DNA of 64,000 bases from contig NZ_CP045492.1 of NCBI RefSeq assembly GCF_015500055.1, positions 2,180,501-2,244,500 of the forward strand, in the 5' to 3' direction. Source of the stretch: Mesorhizobium sp. NBSH29. GTDB lineage: Bacteria > Pseudomonadota > Alphaproteobacteria > Rhizobiales > Rhizobiaceae. Made by a program: the position numbers and the translations under genes. Of this stretch, positions 40,809 through 49,343 are shown piece by piece (the first letter of the stretch is position 1; each line of letters begins with the position of its first letter). Under the pieces are notes generated by a model. The model made no database searches. It was not told the DNA's origin and saw nothing but the letters and a program-made list of their open reading frames with translations.

Positions 40809-41264
40809 ATGAAATCTTCGATCATTTCGCTTCTCCTTCTCGCTTCTATCTCCGGCTGCGCCACCAAGGGCGTCGCGCCGCTGATGAGCGCATCCGCCGG
40901 AGTGGCCGCCGCGGTCTCGGCTCCCGATCGCCAGTTGGCCGCCGCTGCACCCGCTGGCGCCACCATCGCAATGGGAAGCGGGCTCGTCGCAGGTGCGATT
41001 GGCTCCGACCTCAACAGGCGCGAGCGAGCAACCGCGCTTGAGGCTGAATATAAGGCTCTGGAGTATACCCCGGCTGGCCAGACGGTAGCTTGGGGCGACA
41101 AGTCTGCGGGCCGCTACGGTGAGGTTGTCGCGGCAACACCATACCGGGTCGGGTCGCAGGATTGCCGGCAGTATGGACATTCCGTCACCATCGATGGCCA
41201 GCAGAAAAAAGCGCGCGGCACTGCCTGCCGCAACCCTGACGGAAGCTGGTCGCCGCTGACCTGA
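40809..41264 (+). CDS. Small outer-membrane lipoprotein/surface antigen-like protein
   Basis: A 151-residue precursor. The lipobox is ISGC at about residues 14-17 (LLLASISGC). The mature part has a glycine-rich loop (IAMGSGLVAGAIGSDLNRRERATALEAEYKALEY) like 17-kDa surface antigens, then a domain with QDCRQYGHSV and ARGTACRNPDGSW. I start it at ATG 40809; an ATG at 40764 would add 15 residues that hide the signal. Function: unknown envelope role. Confidence 0.8.
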   Translation: MKSSIISLLLLASISGCATKGVAPLMSASAGVAAAVSAPDRQLAAAAPAGATIAMGSGLVAGAIGSDLNRRERATALEAEYKALEYTPAGQTVAWGDKSAGRYGEVVAATPYRVGSQDCRQYGHSVTIDGQQKKARGTACRNPDGSWSPLT

Positions 41265-41326
41265 TCGTGAACGTTCCGTCATTTGGCCGCATTGGCATGG
41301 CCTGTGTGGACCACTAATGAGGTCCC

Positions 41327-42454
41327 ATGCTTTTCTGGTTCACAGCAGCCCTTCTCACCTTTGCGGCCTCGATGGCGGTGTTTCTGCCGCTGGTGCGGGG
41401 GCGCGGCGACGCTGCCGATGCCAGCAGCCATGACCTTGAAGTCTATCGCGACCAGCTTGCCGAAGTGGAGCGCGATGCAGCCCGCAGCGTGATCGGCCTT
41501 GCCGAAGCCACAGAAGCCCGCGCAGAAATCGGACGCCGTATTCTTCGGCTGGACATTTCCGGCGGTGCAGAACCCCGACAGTCTAACCAGCCGTCAAAAC
41601 GTGCCGCGCTCGCAGTGCTGGCGGTGCCGTTTGTGGCTTGGGGCGTGTATGCATGGATAGGATCACCGGGATTGCCCGGCGCGCCTCTTGCGGCACGGAT
41701 GGCTGAAGACCCCTCCAAGATGAGCGCGGAAATGCTTCTCGCTCGCGCCGAAGCCCATATGGCCGCAAGCCCCAACGACGGCAAAGGCTGGGACGTCCTC
41801 GCGCCGATCTATGCCCGCCTTGGTCGCGCTGAAGAAGCGGTCGCCGCTTACCGCCAGGCAATTGCACTCAATGGTTCAAGCTCTGGCCGCGAAAGCGGGC
41901 TCGGCGAAGCGCTGGCACGCGCCGGTGGTGGCATCATCTCGGGCGAATCCAAAGCTGCCTTCGAGCGCGCCCTGAAACTTGACCCGGCAGACCCTTCTGC
42001 ACGGTTCTTCCTTGCCAACGCGATGATGCAGGCTGGCGATCCCAAGGCGGCTGCCGCAGCGCTTGTTGCGCTGGTGGAAAGTGTTCCTGAAGGGTCGCCC
42101 TGGCGTCAGGCAGGCCGACAGGCATTGCTCTCCATAGAGCGCAGGAAAGCTGCGTCGGTACCGGGCCCAGGTGCCGCGGACATTGAAGCTGCGAAGAATC
42201 TCTCGGAACAGGATCAGGCTGCCATGGTGGCGGGAATGGTTGAAAACCTCGACCGCAAGCTGCGCGATCAACCGCGCGACCCCGAAGGCTGGCGGCGTCT
42301 GCTCCAATCCTATCTCGTTTTGCAAAAGCCCGATGCGGCGCGCGATGCGCTGGCCCGTGCGGTGCGGGCATTCGGTCCAGATAGCGTCGAGGCAACCGAA
42401 CTAAAAGCCTATGCTGCCGGTCTTGGCATCACCGCAACGGAGCCACAGCCATGA
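41327..42454 (+). CDS. ccmI: Cytochrome c maturation protein CcmI (CycH)
   Basis: A 375-residue c-type cytochrome biogenesis protein. Two N-terminal transmembrane helices (residues 1-20 and 88-105) flank a cytoplasmic loop; the rest is a periplasmic TPR-rich domain ([70 protein letters not shown]). It presents apocytochrome c to the CcmFH ligase. It begins the ccmIEFH operon, each gene overlapping the next. Confidence 0.93.
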   Translation: MLFWFTAALLTFAASMAVFLPLVRGRGDAADASSHDLEVYRDQLAEVERDAARSVIGLAEATEARAEIGRRILRLDISGGAEPRQSNQPSKRAALAVLAVPFVAWGVYAWIGSPGLPGAPLAARMAEDPSKMSAEMLLARAEAHMAASPNDGKGWDVLAPIYARLGRAEEAVAAYRQAIALNGSSSGRESGLGEALARAGGGIISGESKAAFERALKLDPADPSARFFLANAMMQAGDPKAAAAALVALVESVPEGSPWRQAGRQALLSIERRKAASVPGPGAADIEAAKNLSEQDQAAMVAGMVENLDRKLRDQPRDPEGWRRLLQSYLVLQKPDAARDALARAVRAFGPDSVEATELKAYAAGLGITATEPQP

Positions 42455-42891
42455 CCCGCAAACAGAAGCGCCTTGCCGTGATCGGCGGCGCGATGGGCTT
42501 TCTGGCACTTGCCATGGCTTTCACCTTCTACGCGTTGGGCCAGAAGGCGTCCTATTTTTACATGCCGACCGATCTCACTGAAACACATGTTGAGCCCGGC
42601 CAACGCTTTCGCCTCGGTGGACTGGTGGAAGCTGGATCCATCCAGCGCGGGCAGGGCACCGAGGTGGGTTTCTCGGTGACTGACAAGGAAAAGTCGGTCA
42701 AGGTCGTCTACACCGGCATCCTGCCAGACCTGTTTCGCGAGGATCAGGGCGTGATCACCGAAGGCGCATTTCGTGACGACGGCGTCTTTGTCGCCAACAG
42801 CGTGCTTGCAAAACATGACGAGACTTACATGCCCAAGGAAGTCGCCGACGGTCTGAAAGCGCGCGGTGTCTGGCAGGAGGACACCAAGTGA
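42451..42891 (+). CDS. ccmE: Heme chaperone CcmE (CycJ)
   Basis: A 146-residue periplasm-facing heme chaperone with one N-terminal transmembrane helix ([23 protein letters not shown]). The OB-fold domain has [34 protein letters not shown] and the heme-binding histidine in [14 protein letters not shown]. It takes heme from CcmC and hands it to CcmF/H. Overlaps on both sides by ATGA. Confidence 0.95.
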   Translation: MTRKQKRLAVIGGAMGFLALAMAFTFYALGQKASYFYMPTDLTETHVEPGQRFRLGGLVEAGSIQRGQGTEVGFSVTDKEKSVKVVYTGILPDLFREDQGVITEGAFRDDGVFVANSVLAKHDETYMPKEVADGLKARGVWQEDTK

Positions 42892-44873
42892 TCGTCGAGA
42901 TCGGCCATTTCGCGCTTGTGTTGGCTTTTGCTCTGGCACTGGTGCAGGCAATTCTACCGCTCGTCGGCGCGCGTATTGGTGATAACCGCATGATGGCTGT
43001 AGGCGGGCCGGTCGCGGTGACAGGCTTTGCGCTGATTGCGCTATCCTTCGCCGTTTTGACGGCAGCCTATGTCCAGTCTGATTTCTCCGTGGTCAATGTC
43101 TGGGAAAATTCGCATTCGCTGAAACCCATGCTTTACAAGGTCACCGGCGTCTGGGGAAACCACGAAGGCTCGATGCTGCTGTGGGTCTTGATCCTCACCT
43201 TTTTCGGCGCGCTTGTGGCCACCTTCGGCACCAATCTTCCGGCAACCTTGCGGGCCAATGTTCTGGCGGTGCAGGGCCTTATCGGTGCTGCCTTCCTGCT
43301 TTTCATCCTCGTGACATCGAACCCGTTCGCCCGTCAGGCGCTCGCCCCTTTCGAGGGCCGCGACCTGAACCCGGTCTTGCAGGATATCGGCCTCGCCATC
43401 CATCCGCCGCTGCTCTATCTCGGCTATGTCGGCTTTTCGGTGTCCTTCTCTTTTGCAGTGGCGGCGCTGATCGAAGGCCGCATTGATGCAGCTTGGGCGC
43501 GCTGGGTGAGGCCCTGGACGCTGGCTGCCTGGGTGTGCCTGACAGGCGGCATCGCGATGGGCTCCTACTGGGCCTATTATGAGCTGGGCTGGGGTGGCTT
43601 CTGGTTCTGGGATCCGGTCGAAAATGCCTCCTTCATGCCTTGGCTGGCGGGCACCGCGCTGCTGCACTCGGCGCTGGTGATGGAAAAGCGCGCAGCGCTG
43701 AAGATCTGGACGGTGCTTCTCGCCATTTTCACCTTCTCGCTATCGCTGCTAGGGACCTTCCTAGTGCGTTCGGGCGTGTTGACCTCGGTCCACGCCTTTG
43801 CCACTGACCCTGACCGAGGCGTATTCATTCTCGCCATCCTGATGATTTTTATCGGCGGCTCGCTGGCGCTGTTTGCGCTGCGCGCACCGACCCTGAAAGC
43901 AGGGGGGATTTTTCAGCCGGTCTCGCGCGAAGGTGCGCTTGTGCTCAACAACCTTTTTCTGACGACCGCTACCGCAACGGTGCTGATCGGTACGCTCTAT
44001 CCGCTTTTCATCGAAACCCTGTTTGGCGACAAGATTTCCGTTGGCGAGCCGTTCTTTAACCTGACTTTTGGCCTGTTGATGATCCCTCTTTTGGTGGCTG
44101 TGCCATTCGGGCCGCTTCTCGCTTGGAAGCGCGGCGACCTTCTGGGGGCTGCCGAGCGGCTGATGACTGCGTTTGCAGCTGCCTTGGTGGTGGTGCTTGG
44201 CACCATGCTTTTTATCGACGGCGCCTCAGTCTTCGCAGCGCTTGGCTTTGGCCTTGCAAGCTGGCTGATCCTCGGTGCGCTGACTGATCTGGCGCAGAAA
44301 TCCGGCCTGCCCGGCGTACGCCCTTCGGTTGCGCTGCGCCGACTTGCCGGCCTACCACGCGCCATGTTCGGAACAGCCCTCGCGCATCTTGGGCTGGGCG
44401 TGACAGTGCTGGGCATTGTCGGTGTCGTGGCGCTGGAATCAGAAAAATTTGTCACCATGCAGCCCGGTGAGACTGTAACACTTTCAGGCTACAACCTGCG
44501 CTATAGCGGCATGCAGAAGGTCCAGGGACCGAATTACAGCGAGGAGCGCGGCAGTTTCGCGGTGACCGGTGAAGGCGGTGAGGCGCTTGGCACCATCGTT
44601 TCGGCCAAGCGCTTTTATCCCGCCCGCCAAACACCCACAACCGAAGCCGGTATCCGCACCTATGGGGTCAGCCAGTTGTATGTGGCATTGGGCGATGCAA
44701 CTGCCGATGGTGGCATTGTGGTACGCATCTGGTGGAAGCCGCTGGTGACACTGATCTGGCTTGGCGCATTGGTCATGATGGCAGGCGGCACCGTCTCCCT
44801 CCTTGACCGGCGCCTGCGCATCGGTGCGCCGGCCCGTCGCAAACAGACGGCAGCATCGCCGGCCTCGGTATGA
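42888..44873 (+). CDS. ccmF: Heme lyase CcmF (CycK)
   Basis: A 661-residue polytopic membrane protein. The WWD domain is [20 protein letters not shown], with [44 protein letters not shown] and [17 protein letters not shown] as further CcmF marks with heme-ligating histidines. It joins heme to apocytochrome c with CcmH. Normal length. GTG start, coupled by overlap. Confidence 0.96.
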   Translation: MIVEIGHFALVLAFALALVQAILPLVGARIGDNRMMAVGGPVAVTGFALIALSFAVLTAAYVQSDFSVVNVWENSHSLKPMLYKVTGVWGNHEGSMLLWVLILTFFGALVATFGTNLPATLRANVLAVQGLIGAAFLLFILVTSNPFARQALAPFEGRDLNPVLQDIGLAIHPPLLYLGYVGFSVSFSFAVAALIEGRIDAAWARWVRPWTLAAWVCLTGGIAMGSYWAYYELGWGGFWFWDPVENASFMPWLAGTALLHSALVMEKRAALKIWTVLLAIFTFSLSLLGTFLVRSGVLTSVHAFATDPDRGVFILAILMIFIGGSLALFALRAPTLKAGGIFQPVSREGALVLNNLFLTTATATVLIGTLYPLFIETLFGDKISVGEPFFNLTFGLLMIPLLVAVPFGPLLAWKRGDLLGAAERLMTAFAAALVVVLGTMLFIDGASVFAALGFGLASWLILGALTDLAQKSGLPGVRPSVALRRLAGLPRAMFGTALAHLGLGVTVLGIVGVVALESEKFVTMQPGETVTLSGYNLRYSGMQKVQGPNYSEERGSFAVTGEGGEALGTIVSAKRFYPARQTPTTEAGIRTYGVSQLYVALGDATADGGIVVRIWWKPLVTLIWLGALVMMAGGTVSLLDRRLRIGAPARRKQTAASPASV

Positions 44874-45337
44874 GCATTATTCAAACCATGATCGCTGCAT
44901 TGCTCACCCTGCTGCTTGCGGGGCCGGCCTTGGCCGTACAGCCCGATGAGGTTCTCTCCAATACGGCATTGGAACAGCGCGCACGCGCGCTGTCGGTTGA
45001 ACTGCGCTGCATGGTCTGCCAGAACCAGTCGATCGACGATTCCGACGCGGACCTCGCGCGCGATCTGCGCGTTCTGGTGCGCGAGCGCCTGGTTGCGGGT
45101 GACAGCGATGCGGCGGTGCTGGATTTCGTCGTCGGGCGCTACGGCGAGTTCGTGCTCCTCAGACCCCGCTTTAACGCTCGCAACGCGCTTTTGTGGGCAG
45201 CGCCTTTGCTGTTGCTTGTGGGCGGCGGGTTTTTCCTTTTGCGGAGAGGCAGTGCGCCGAACCAACCGGCAGGCGTGCCGCTTAGCAAGGAAGAAGATGC
45301 GCGTATCGCTGAAATCCTGAAGGGTCGGCAGGATTAG
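44870..45337 (+). CDS. ccmH: Cytochrome c maturation protein CcmH/CcmL (CycL)
   Basis: A 155-residue thiol oxidoreductase: signal peptide (residues 1-22), then the redox motif RCMVCQNQSIDDSDADLARDLR and the RYGEFVLLRPRF segment, and a C-terminal transmembrane helix. It reduces the apocytochrome heme-binding cysteines. Last gene of the ccmIEFH unit; the next gene has its own 149-base leader. Confidence 0.95.
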   Translation: MSIIQTMIAALLTLLLAGPALAVQPDEVLSNTALEQRARALSVELRCMVCQNQSIDDSDADLARDLRVLVRERLVAGDSDAAVLDFVVGRYGEFVLLRPRFNARNALLWAAPLLLLVGGGFFLLRRGSAPNQPAGVPLSKEEDARIAEILKGRQD

Positions 45338-45486
45338 CGCCAGGTTCCAGTCACGCGATGCCCACGCCAAGATTACCAAAGTTTCATGCAGTGGAAAGGG
45401 TGCCGTAAGGTGGCGACCTCTATCTCTATTCCGACAGATGCGGATCGGCATCGACCGGAATTGTCTCAGAACGAGGAAAGAGTATC

Positions 45487-47043
45487 ATGTTGACTAACAC
45501 TTCCACTTCCAAAACCCGCAGCCGGTTGATGGCTGCTGCCGCGTCGATTGCTCTTGCGGGCACACTCGGCTTTGGCGCAATCGTAACCAACACCTGGCCG
45601 GTAATGGCCGAGGCTGTCCGCATCGATGGCCCGCAGGCTCCCGGATTTGCCGATGTCGTCCAGCTTGTCTCGCCAGCTGTTGTCAGCGTACGCGTCAAGG
45701 CCAAGGTTCAGAACACAGCAGATGACGGCGGCCAGATGTTCTCCGGCCCAGGCTTTGACCGGCTCCCCGACAACCATCCCCTCAAGCGCTTCTTCCGAGA
45801 ATTCCGCGGTGATGGCGGTGAGTTGGACAGCGGCCCTCGCTTTAACGATCGCAACGACCGCAAAAAGCGCTTCAACCGTCGCGACCGTGGTCCGCGTCCG
45901 GTATCGCAGGGTTCAGGCTTCTTTATCTCCGAAGATGGGTTCCTGGTTACCAACAACCACGTTGTCGATGGCGGCTCGGAATTCACTGTGGTGATGGATG
46001 ACGGCCAGGAGCTTGATGCGTCGCTGGTTGGAAGTGACCCGCGGACCGATCTGGCCGTGCTGAAGGTCGAAGAATCGCGCAAGTTCGTTTACGTCGACTT
46101 TGCTGATGATAGCAAAGTGCGTGTTGGCGACTGGGTCGTCGCAGTTGGCAATCCGTTCGGCCTCGGTGGCACGGTGACAGCTGGCATCATTTCGGCCCGT
46201 GGCCGTGATATCGGCGCTGGTCCCTATGATGATTTCATCCAGATCGACGCGGCGGTGAATCGCGGCAATTCGGGCGGTCCTGCCTTCAACCTCAACGGCG
46301 AGGTTGTGGGCATCAACACCGCCATCTTCTCACCGTCGGGTGGCAATGTCGGCATCGCCTTTGCCATTCCAGCCTCAACCGCCAAGCAGGTTGTCGCTGA
46401 TCTCAAGCAGAACGGTTCGGTCCAGCGTGGTTTCCTTGGTGTCCAGATCCAGCCGGTTAACAAGGATATTGCTGAATCACTCGGTCTTTCGGGTGAGAAG
46501 GGCGCACTCGTCGCCCAGTCCGAGCCGGACAGCCCAGCCGGCAAGGCAGGTATAGTTGCCGGCGACGTAATCACGGCCGTGGATGGCAAGGACGTGGCGT
46601 CACCCAAGGAATTGTCGCGTGTCATTTCCAGCATGGACCCCGGCAAGCCGGCCCAGATCACAATTTGGCGCAAAGGCAAATCTGAAGTCGTGAGCGTCAA
46701 CCTTGGCAAACTGCCAACGGCGGACAAACAGGCCAAGGCCGACACCACCGACGACAGCGGTACAGAGACCGAAACGCTGGCTGAACTCGGCCTTACCCTC
46801 TCGCCGAATGAAGACGGCAAGGGTTTGATTGTGACCGATGTTGATCGCGACAGCGACGCTGCCGAGCGTGGCATTCAGGCCGGCGATGTTATCGTCGCGG
46901 TGAATTCCAAGGAGGTTTCGAGCACCGCCGAAGTTTCCGCTGCTATGGCTGAGGCTTCCAAGGCTGGCCGAAAGGCTGTGCTGATGCAGGTAACCCGTGA
47001 AGACGCCAGCCGCTTTGTCGCGCTGCCAGTCAACAAGAGCTGA
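45487..47043 (+). CDS. degP: DegP/HtrA family periplasmic serine protease
   Basis: A 518-residue protease with an N-terminal signal (about residues 1-40). The catalytic triad is visible: His in NNHVVDGG, Asp in DPRTDLAVLKV and Ser in NRGNSGGPAF. Two PDZ domains follow (about 290-385 and 415-505). Between signal and protease is a charged loop (DRNDRKKRFNRRDRG). It degrades or refolds damaged envelope proteins. AACGAGGAAAGAG is the ribosome site. The following two-component pair probably senses envelope state with it. Confidence 0.95.
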   Translation: MLTNTSTSKTRSRLMAAAASIALAGTLGFGAIVTNTWPVMAEAVRIDGPQAPGFADVVQLVSPAVVSVRVKAKVQNTADDGGQMFSGPGFDRLPDNHPLKRFFREFRGDGGELDSGPRFNDRNDRKKRFNRRDRGPRPVSQGSGFFISEDGFLVTNNHVVDGGSEFTVVMDDGQELDASLVGSDPRTDLAVLKVEESRKFVYVDFADDSKVRVGDWVVAVGNPFGLGGTVTAGIISARGRDIGAGPYDDFIQIDAAVNRGNSGGPAFNLNGEVVGINTAIFSPSGGNVGIAFAIPASTAKQVVADLKQNGSVQRGFLGVQIQPVNKDIAESLGLSGEKGALVAQSEPDSPAGKAGIVAGDVITAVDGKDVASPKELSRVISSMDPGKPAQITIWRKGKSEVVSVNLGKLPTADKQAKADTTDDSGTETETLAELGLTLSPNEDGKGLIVTDVDRDSDAAERGIQAGDVIVAVNSKEVSSTAEVSAAMAEASKAGRKAVLMQVTREDASRFVALPVNKS

Positions 47044-47130
47044 AAACTTCACCCTTCAGGCGGTCTCAAACCCCCGGGACCGCCGGTCGGGAGAGGAAGG
47101 AACCGGCCATCCCAGGCCTTAAGGTTCCAG

Positions 47131-47158
47131 CGGCAGCAGGTCCCATCCCCTGCTGCCG
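47131..47158 (+). terminator. Hairpin after degP
   Basis: A perfect 10-bp stem CGGCAGCAGG / CCTGCTGCCG with loop TCCCATCC, 88 bases after degP and 24 bases before the response-regulator gene; followed by TCGTTTG, a weak U-run. A second 7-bp stem GGCGGTC/GACCGCC lies at 47059-47084. The pair may attenuate read-through into the regulator genes. Confidence 0.6.
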
Positions 47159-47181
47159 TCGTTTGTAGAAGGGAGTGCTGT

Positions 47182-47898
47182 ATGACCTCTGCTTCAGCTC
47201 AGAAATTCGCGTATAACGCCATCATGAAGATTCTGATCATCGAAGACGACCGCGAGGCGGCCGACTATTTGCAAAAGGCATTGTCGGAAGCAGGCCACAC
47301 CGCGCATCTGGCCGCCGATGGCGAAGCCGGCTTTGCGATGGCCGATGGCAATGACTACGATATTCTGGTCGTTGACCGTATGCTTCCGCGCCGCGACGGG
47401 CTCTCCGTGGTGGCCGAACTGCGCGCGCGCGGCAACGAGACGCCGGTTCTTATCCTCTCGGCGCTTGGAGAAGTGGATGACCGGGTGACGGGCCTGCGCT
47501 CGGGCGGCGACGACTATCTCACCAAGCCCTATGCATTCTCGGAACTGCTCGCCCGCGTTGAGGTTTTGAACCGACGTGTCGGCTCCAAGGAAGTCGAAAC
47601 GGTCTATCGCTGTGGGGATCTTGAACTGGACCGCCTGTCTCACACCGTGCGACGGGCGGGCAAGGAAATCACCCTGCAGCCGCGCGAATTCCGCCTTCTT
47701 GAGTATCTCATGCGCCATGCCGGCCAGGTAGTCACCCGCACCATGCTGCTGGAAAATGTCTGGGACTATCATTTTGATCCGCAGACCAATGTCATCGACG
47801 TGCATGTCTCGCGTCTGCGCGGGAAAATCGAGCGCGACTTTGATAGCCCTGTGCTCCACACCGTACGCGGCGCCGGCTACATGCTGAAGGCCGGCTGA
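47182..47898 (+). CDS. OmpR-type response regulator downstream of degP
   Basis: A 238-residue response regulator. Acceptor D65 (LVVDRMLPRRDG; D51 if counted from the internal start) with LSALGEVDDRV and LTKPYAFSELLARVE. Winged helix: LQPREFRLLEYLMRHAGQVVTRTMLLENVWDY and VHVSRLRGKIER. GGGAG before ATG 47182 supports this start; an in-frame ATG at 47224 (MKILIIEDD) is a typical family start and possible. Overlaps the kinase gene. Likely controls envelope-stress genes, inferred from position beside degP. Confidence 0.92.
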   Translation: MTSASAQKFAYNAIMKILIIEDDREAADYLQKALSEAGHTAHLAADGEAGFAMADGNDYDILVVDRMLPRRDGLSVVAELRARGNETPVLILSALGEVDDRVTGLRSGGDDYLTKPYAFSELLARVEVLNRRVGSKEVETVYRCGDLELDRLSHTVRRAGKEITLQPREFRLLEYLMRHAGQVVTRTMLLENVWDYHFDPQTNVIDVHVSRLRGKIERDFDSPVLHTVRGAGYMLKAG

Positions 47899-49343
47899 TG
47901 CTCGCCGGACTTTCGGCGATGATGCGGACAACGGCAGCGCGCCTTTCGGCGCTTTACCTGCTTCTGTTCGCCGTCTGCGCGGTGGTTCTCGTTTTCTACA
48001 TGACGTCGCTTTCGGCGCGCATGCTGACCGGGCAGACTCAGGAAACCATCAACGAGGAAGTGCAGGGCCTGGCCAACGCCTATAATCGTGGCGGCCTGCC
48101 GCTCTTGGCGCGTACCATTGAGCGGCGCTCCATTCAGCCTGGTGCCAACCTCTACCTGATCTCCGATCCGAACGGACGCATCCTTTCCGGCAATGTCGAA
48201 AGTCTGGAAACCGGCGTCCTGCAGGGCGAGGGCTGGACCTCGCGTCCATTCACCTACCAGCGGTTTGGCGAAGGCGAACGACGTTCCGCATCTGAAACCG
48301 CTGCCAAGCCTGCCGCCGACGCCACCCATCATGCCATCGCGGTGGTGCTTCGGCTTCCAAACCAGATGGTGATGCTGGTTGGCCGGGATCTGGGCGAGCC
48401 TGAGCGATTTCGCACCGTTGTGCGGCGCGCGTTGATGTTCGCGCTGGGCATGATGGGGCTTGGCGGTTTCGTCATCTGGTTCTTTGTTGGCCGCCGCGCG
48501 CTTAAACGCATCGACAGCGTGTCAGAGGCCAGCCAGCGCATTATGGACGGCGACCTGACACGGCGCCTGCCAGTAACAGGCGCCGGCGACGAGTTCGATC
48601 GGCTGTCGGAAAACCTGAACGCTATGCTGGGCCGCATCGGCATGCTGAATGAAGGCCTGAAGCAGGTCTCGGACAACATTGCCCATGATCTCAAGACGCC
48701 GTTGACGCGTCTGCGCAATCGCGCCGAGGCAGCGCTCTCAGGCAAGCGAAAGCCTGCTGAATACCGCGACGCGCTGGAAGCCAACATTGCCGAATCCGAC
48801 CAGCTCATCCGTACCTTCAACGCCATCCTCATGATCTCGCGGCTGGAAGCGGGCTATTCGGCAGAAAGTGTCACCGATGTTGATTTGGCCGATGCGGTCC
48901 ACGACGTGGCAGAACTCTATGAGCCGGCTGCCGAAGATGTCGGCGTTGTTCTGGTAGCCGAGGTGGAGGGCAGCTTCGTCATCAACGGCAACCGAGAATT
49001 GATCGGTCAGGCGCTCGCCAATGTTGTCGACAATGCCATCAAATATTCTGCCGGCCAGACCGAATCCGCACAGGTCTCCGTACGCCTTGGCGCGCAGGAT
49101 GGGAAAATCCGGCTGGAAGTCGCCGACAACGGCCCCGGCATCCCACAAGCCACTGACCGCCAGCGCGCCACAGAACGTTTCGTGCGGTTGGAAGAAAGCC
49201 GCTCTCAGCCTGGCTCGGGCCTTGGCCTCAGCCTTGCCAAGGCGATCTTGCAATTTCATGGTGGCCAACTTGAATTGGCCGACAATGAGCCGGGCCTCAA
49301 GGTTGTGATGACCTTTCCAGAAACCAAAGCGGGTGCAACATGA
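47898..49343 (+). CDS. Sensor histidine kinase paired with the degP-linked regulator
   Basis: A 481-residue kinase: transmembrane helices at about 15-37 and 179-200, a periplasmic domain between them, HAMP (RIDSVSEASQRIMDGDLTRRLPV), H-box at H263 (NIAHDLKTPLTRLRN) and ATP domain (NVVDNAIKYS, ADNGPGIPQAT, GSGLGLSLAKAI). It starts with the ATG overlapping the regulator stop. Followed by glnE with four-base overlap, so it can be cotranscribed with it. Confidence 0.92.
   Translation: MLAGLSAMMRTTAARLSALYLLLFAVCAVVLVFYMTSLSARMLTGQTQETINEEVQGLANAYNRGGLPLLARTIERRSIQPGANLYLISDPNGRILSGNVESLETGVLQGEGWTSRPFTYQRFGEGERRSASETAAKPAADATHHAIAVVLRLPNQMVMLVGRDLGEPERFRTVVRRALMFALGMMGLGGFVIWFFVGRRALKRIDSVSEASQRIMDGDLTRRLPVTGAGDEFDRLSENLNAMLGRIGMLNEGLKQVSDNIAHDLKTPLTRLRNRAEAALSGKRKPAEYRDALEANIAESDQLIRTFNAILMISRLEAGYSAESVTDVDLADAVHDVAELYEPAAEDVGVVLVAEVEGSFVINGNRELIGQALANVVDNAIKYSAGQTESAQVSVRLGAQDGKIRLEVADNGPGIPQATDRQRATERFVRLEESRSQPGSGLGLSLAKAILQFHGGQLELADNEPGLKVVMTFPETKAGAT

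Noticed and set aside
47059-47084. A 7-bp stem GGCGGTC/GACCGCC after degP as a separate terminator
   Set aside because: Loop of 12 bases and no U-run; kept only as a comment beside the better hairpin at 47131-47158.
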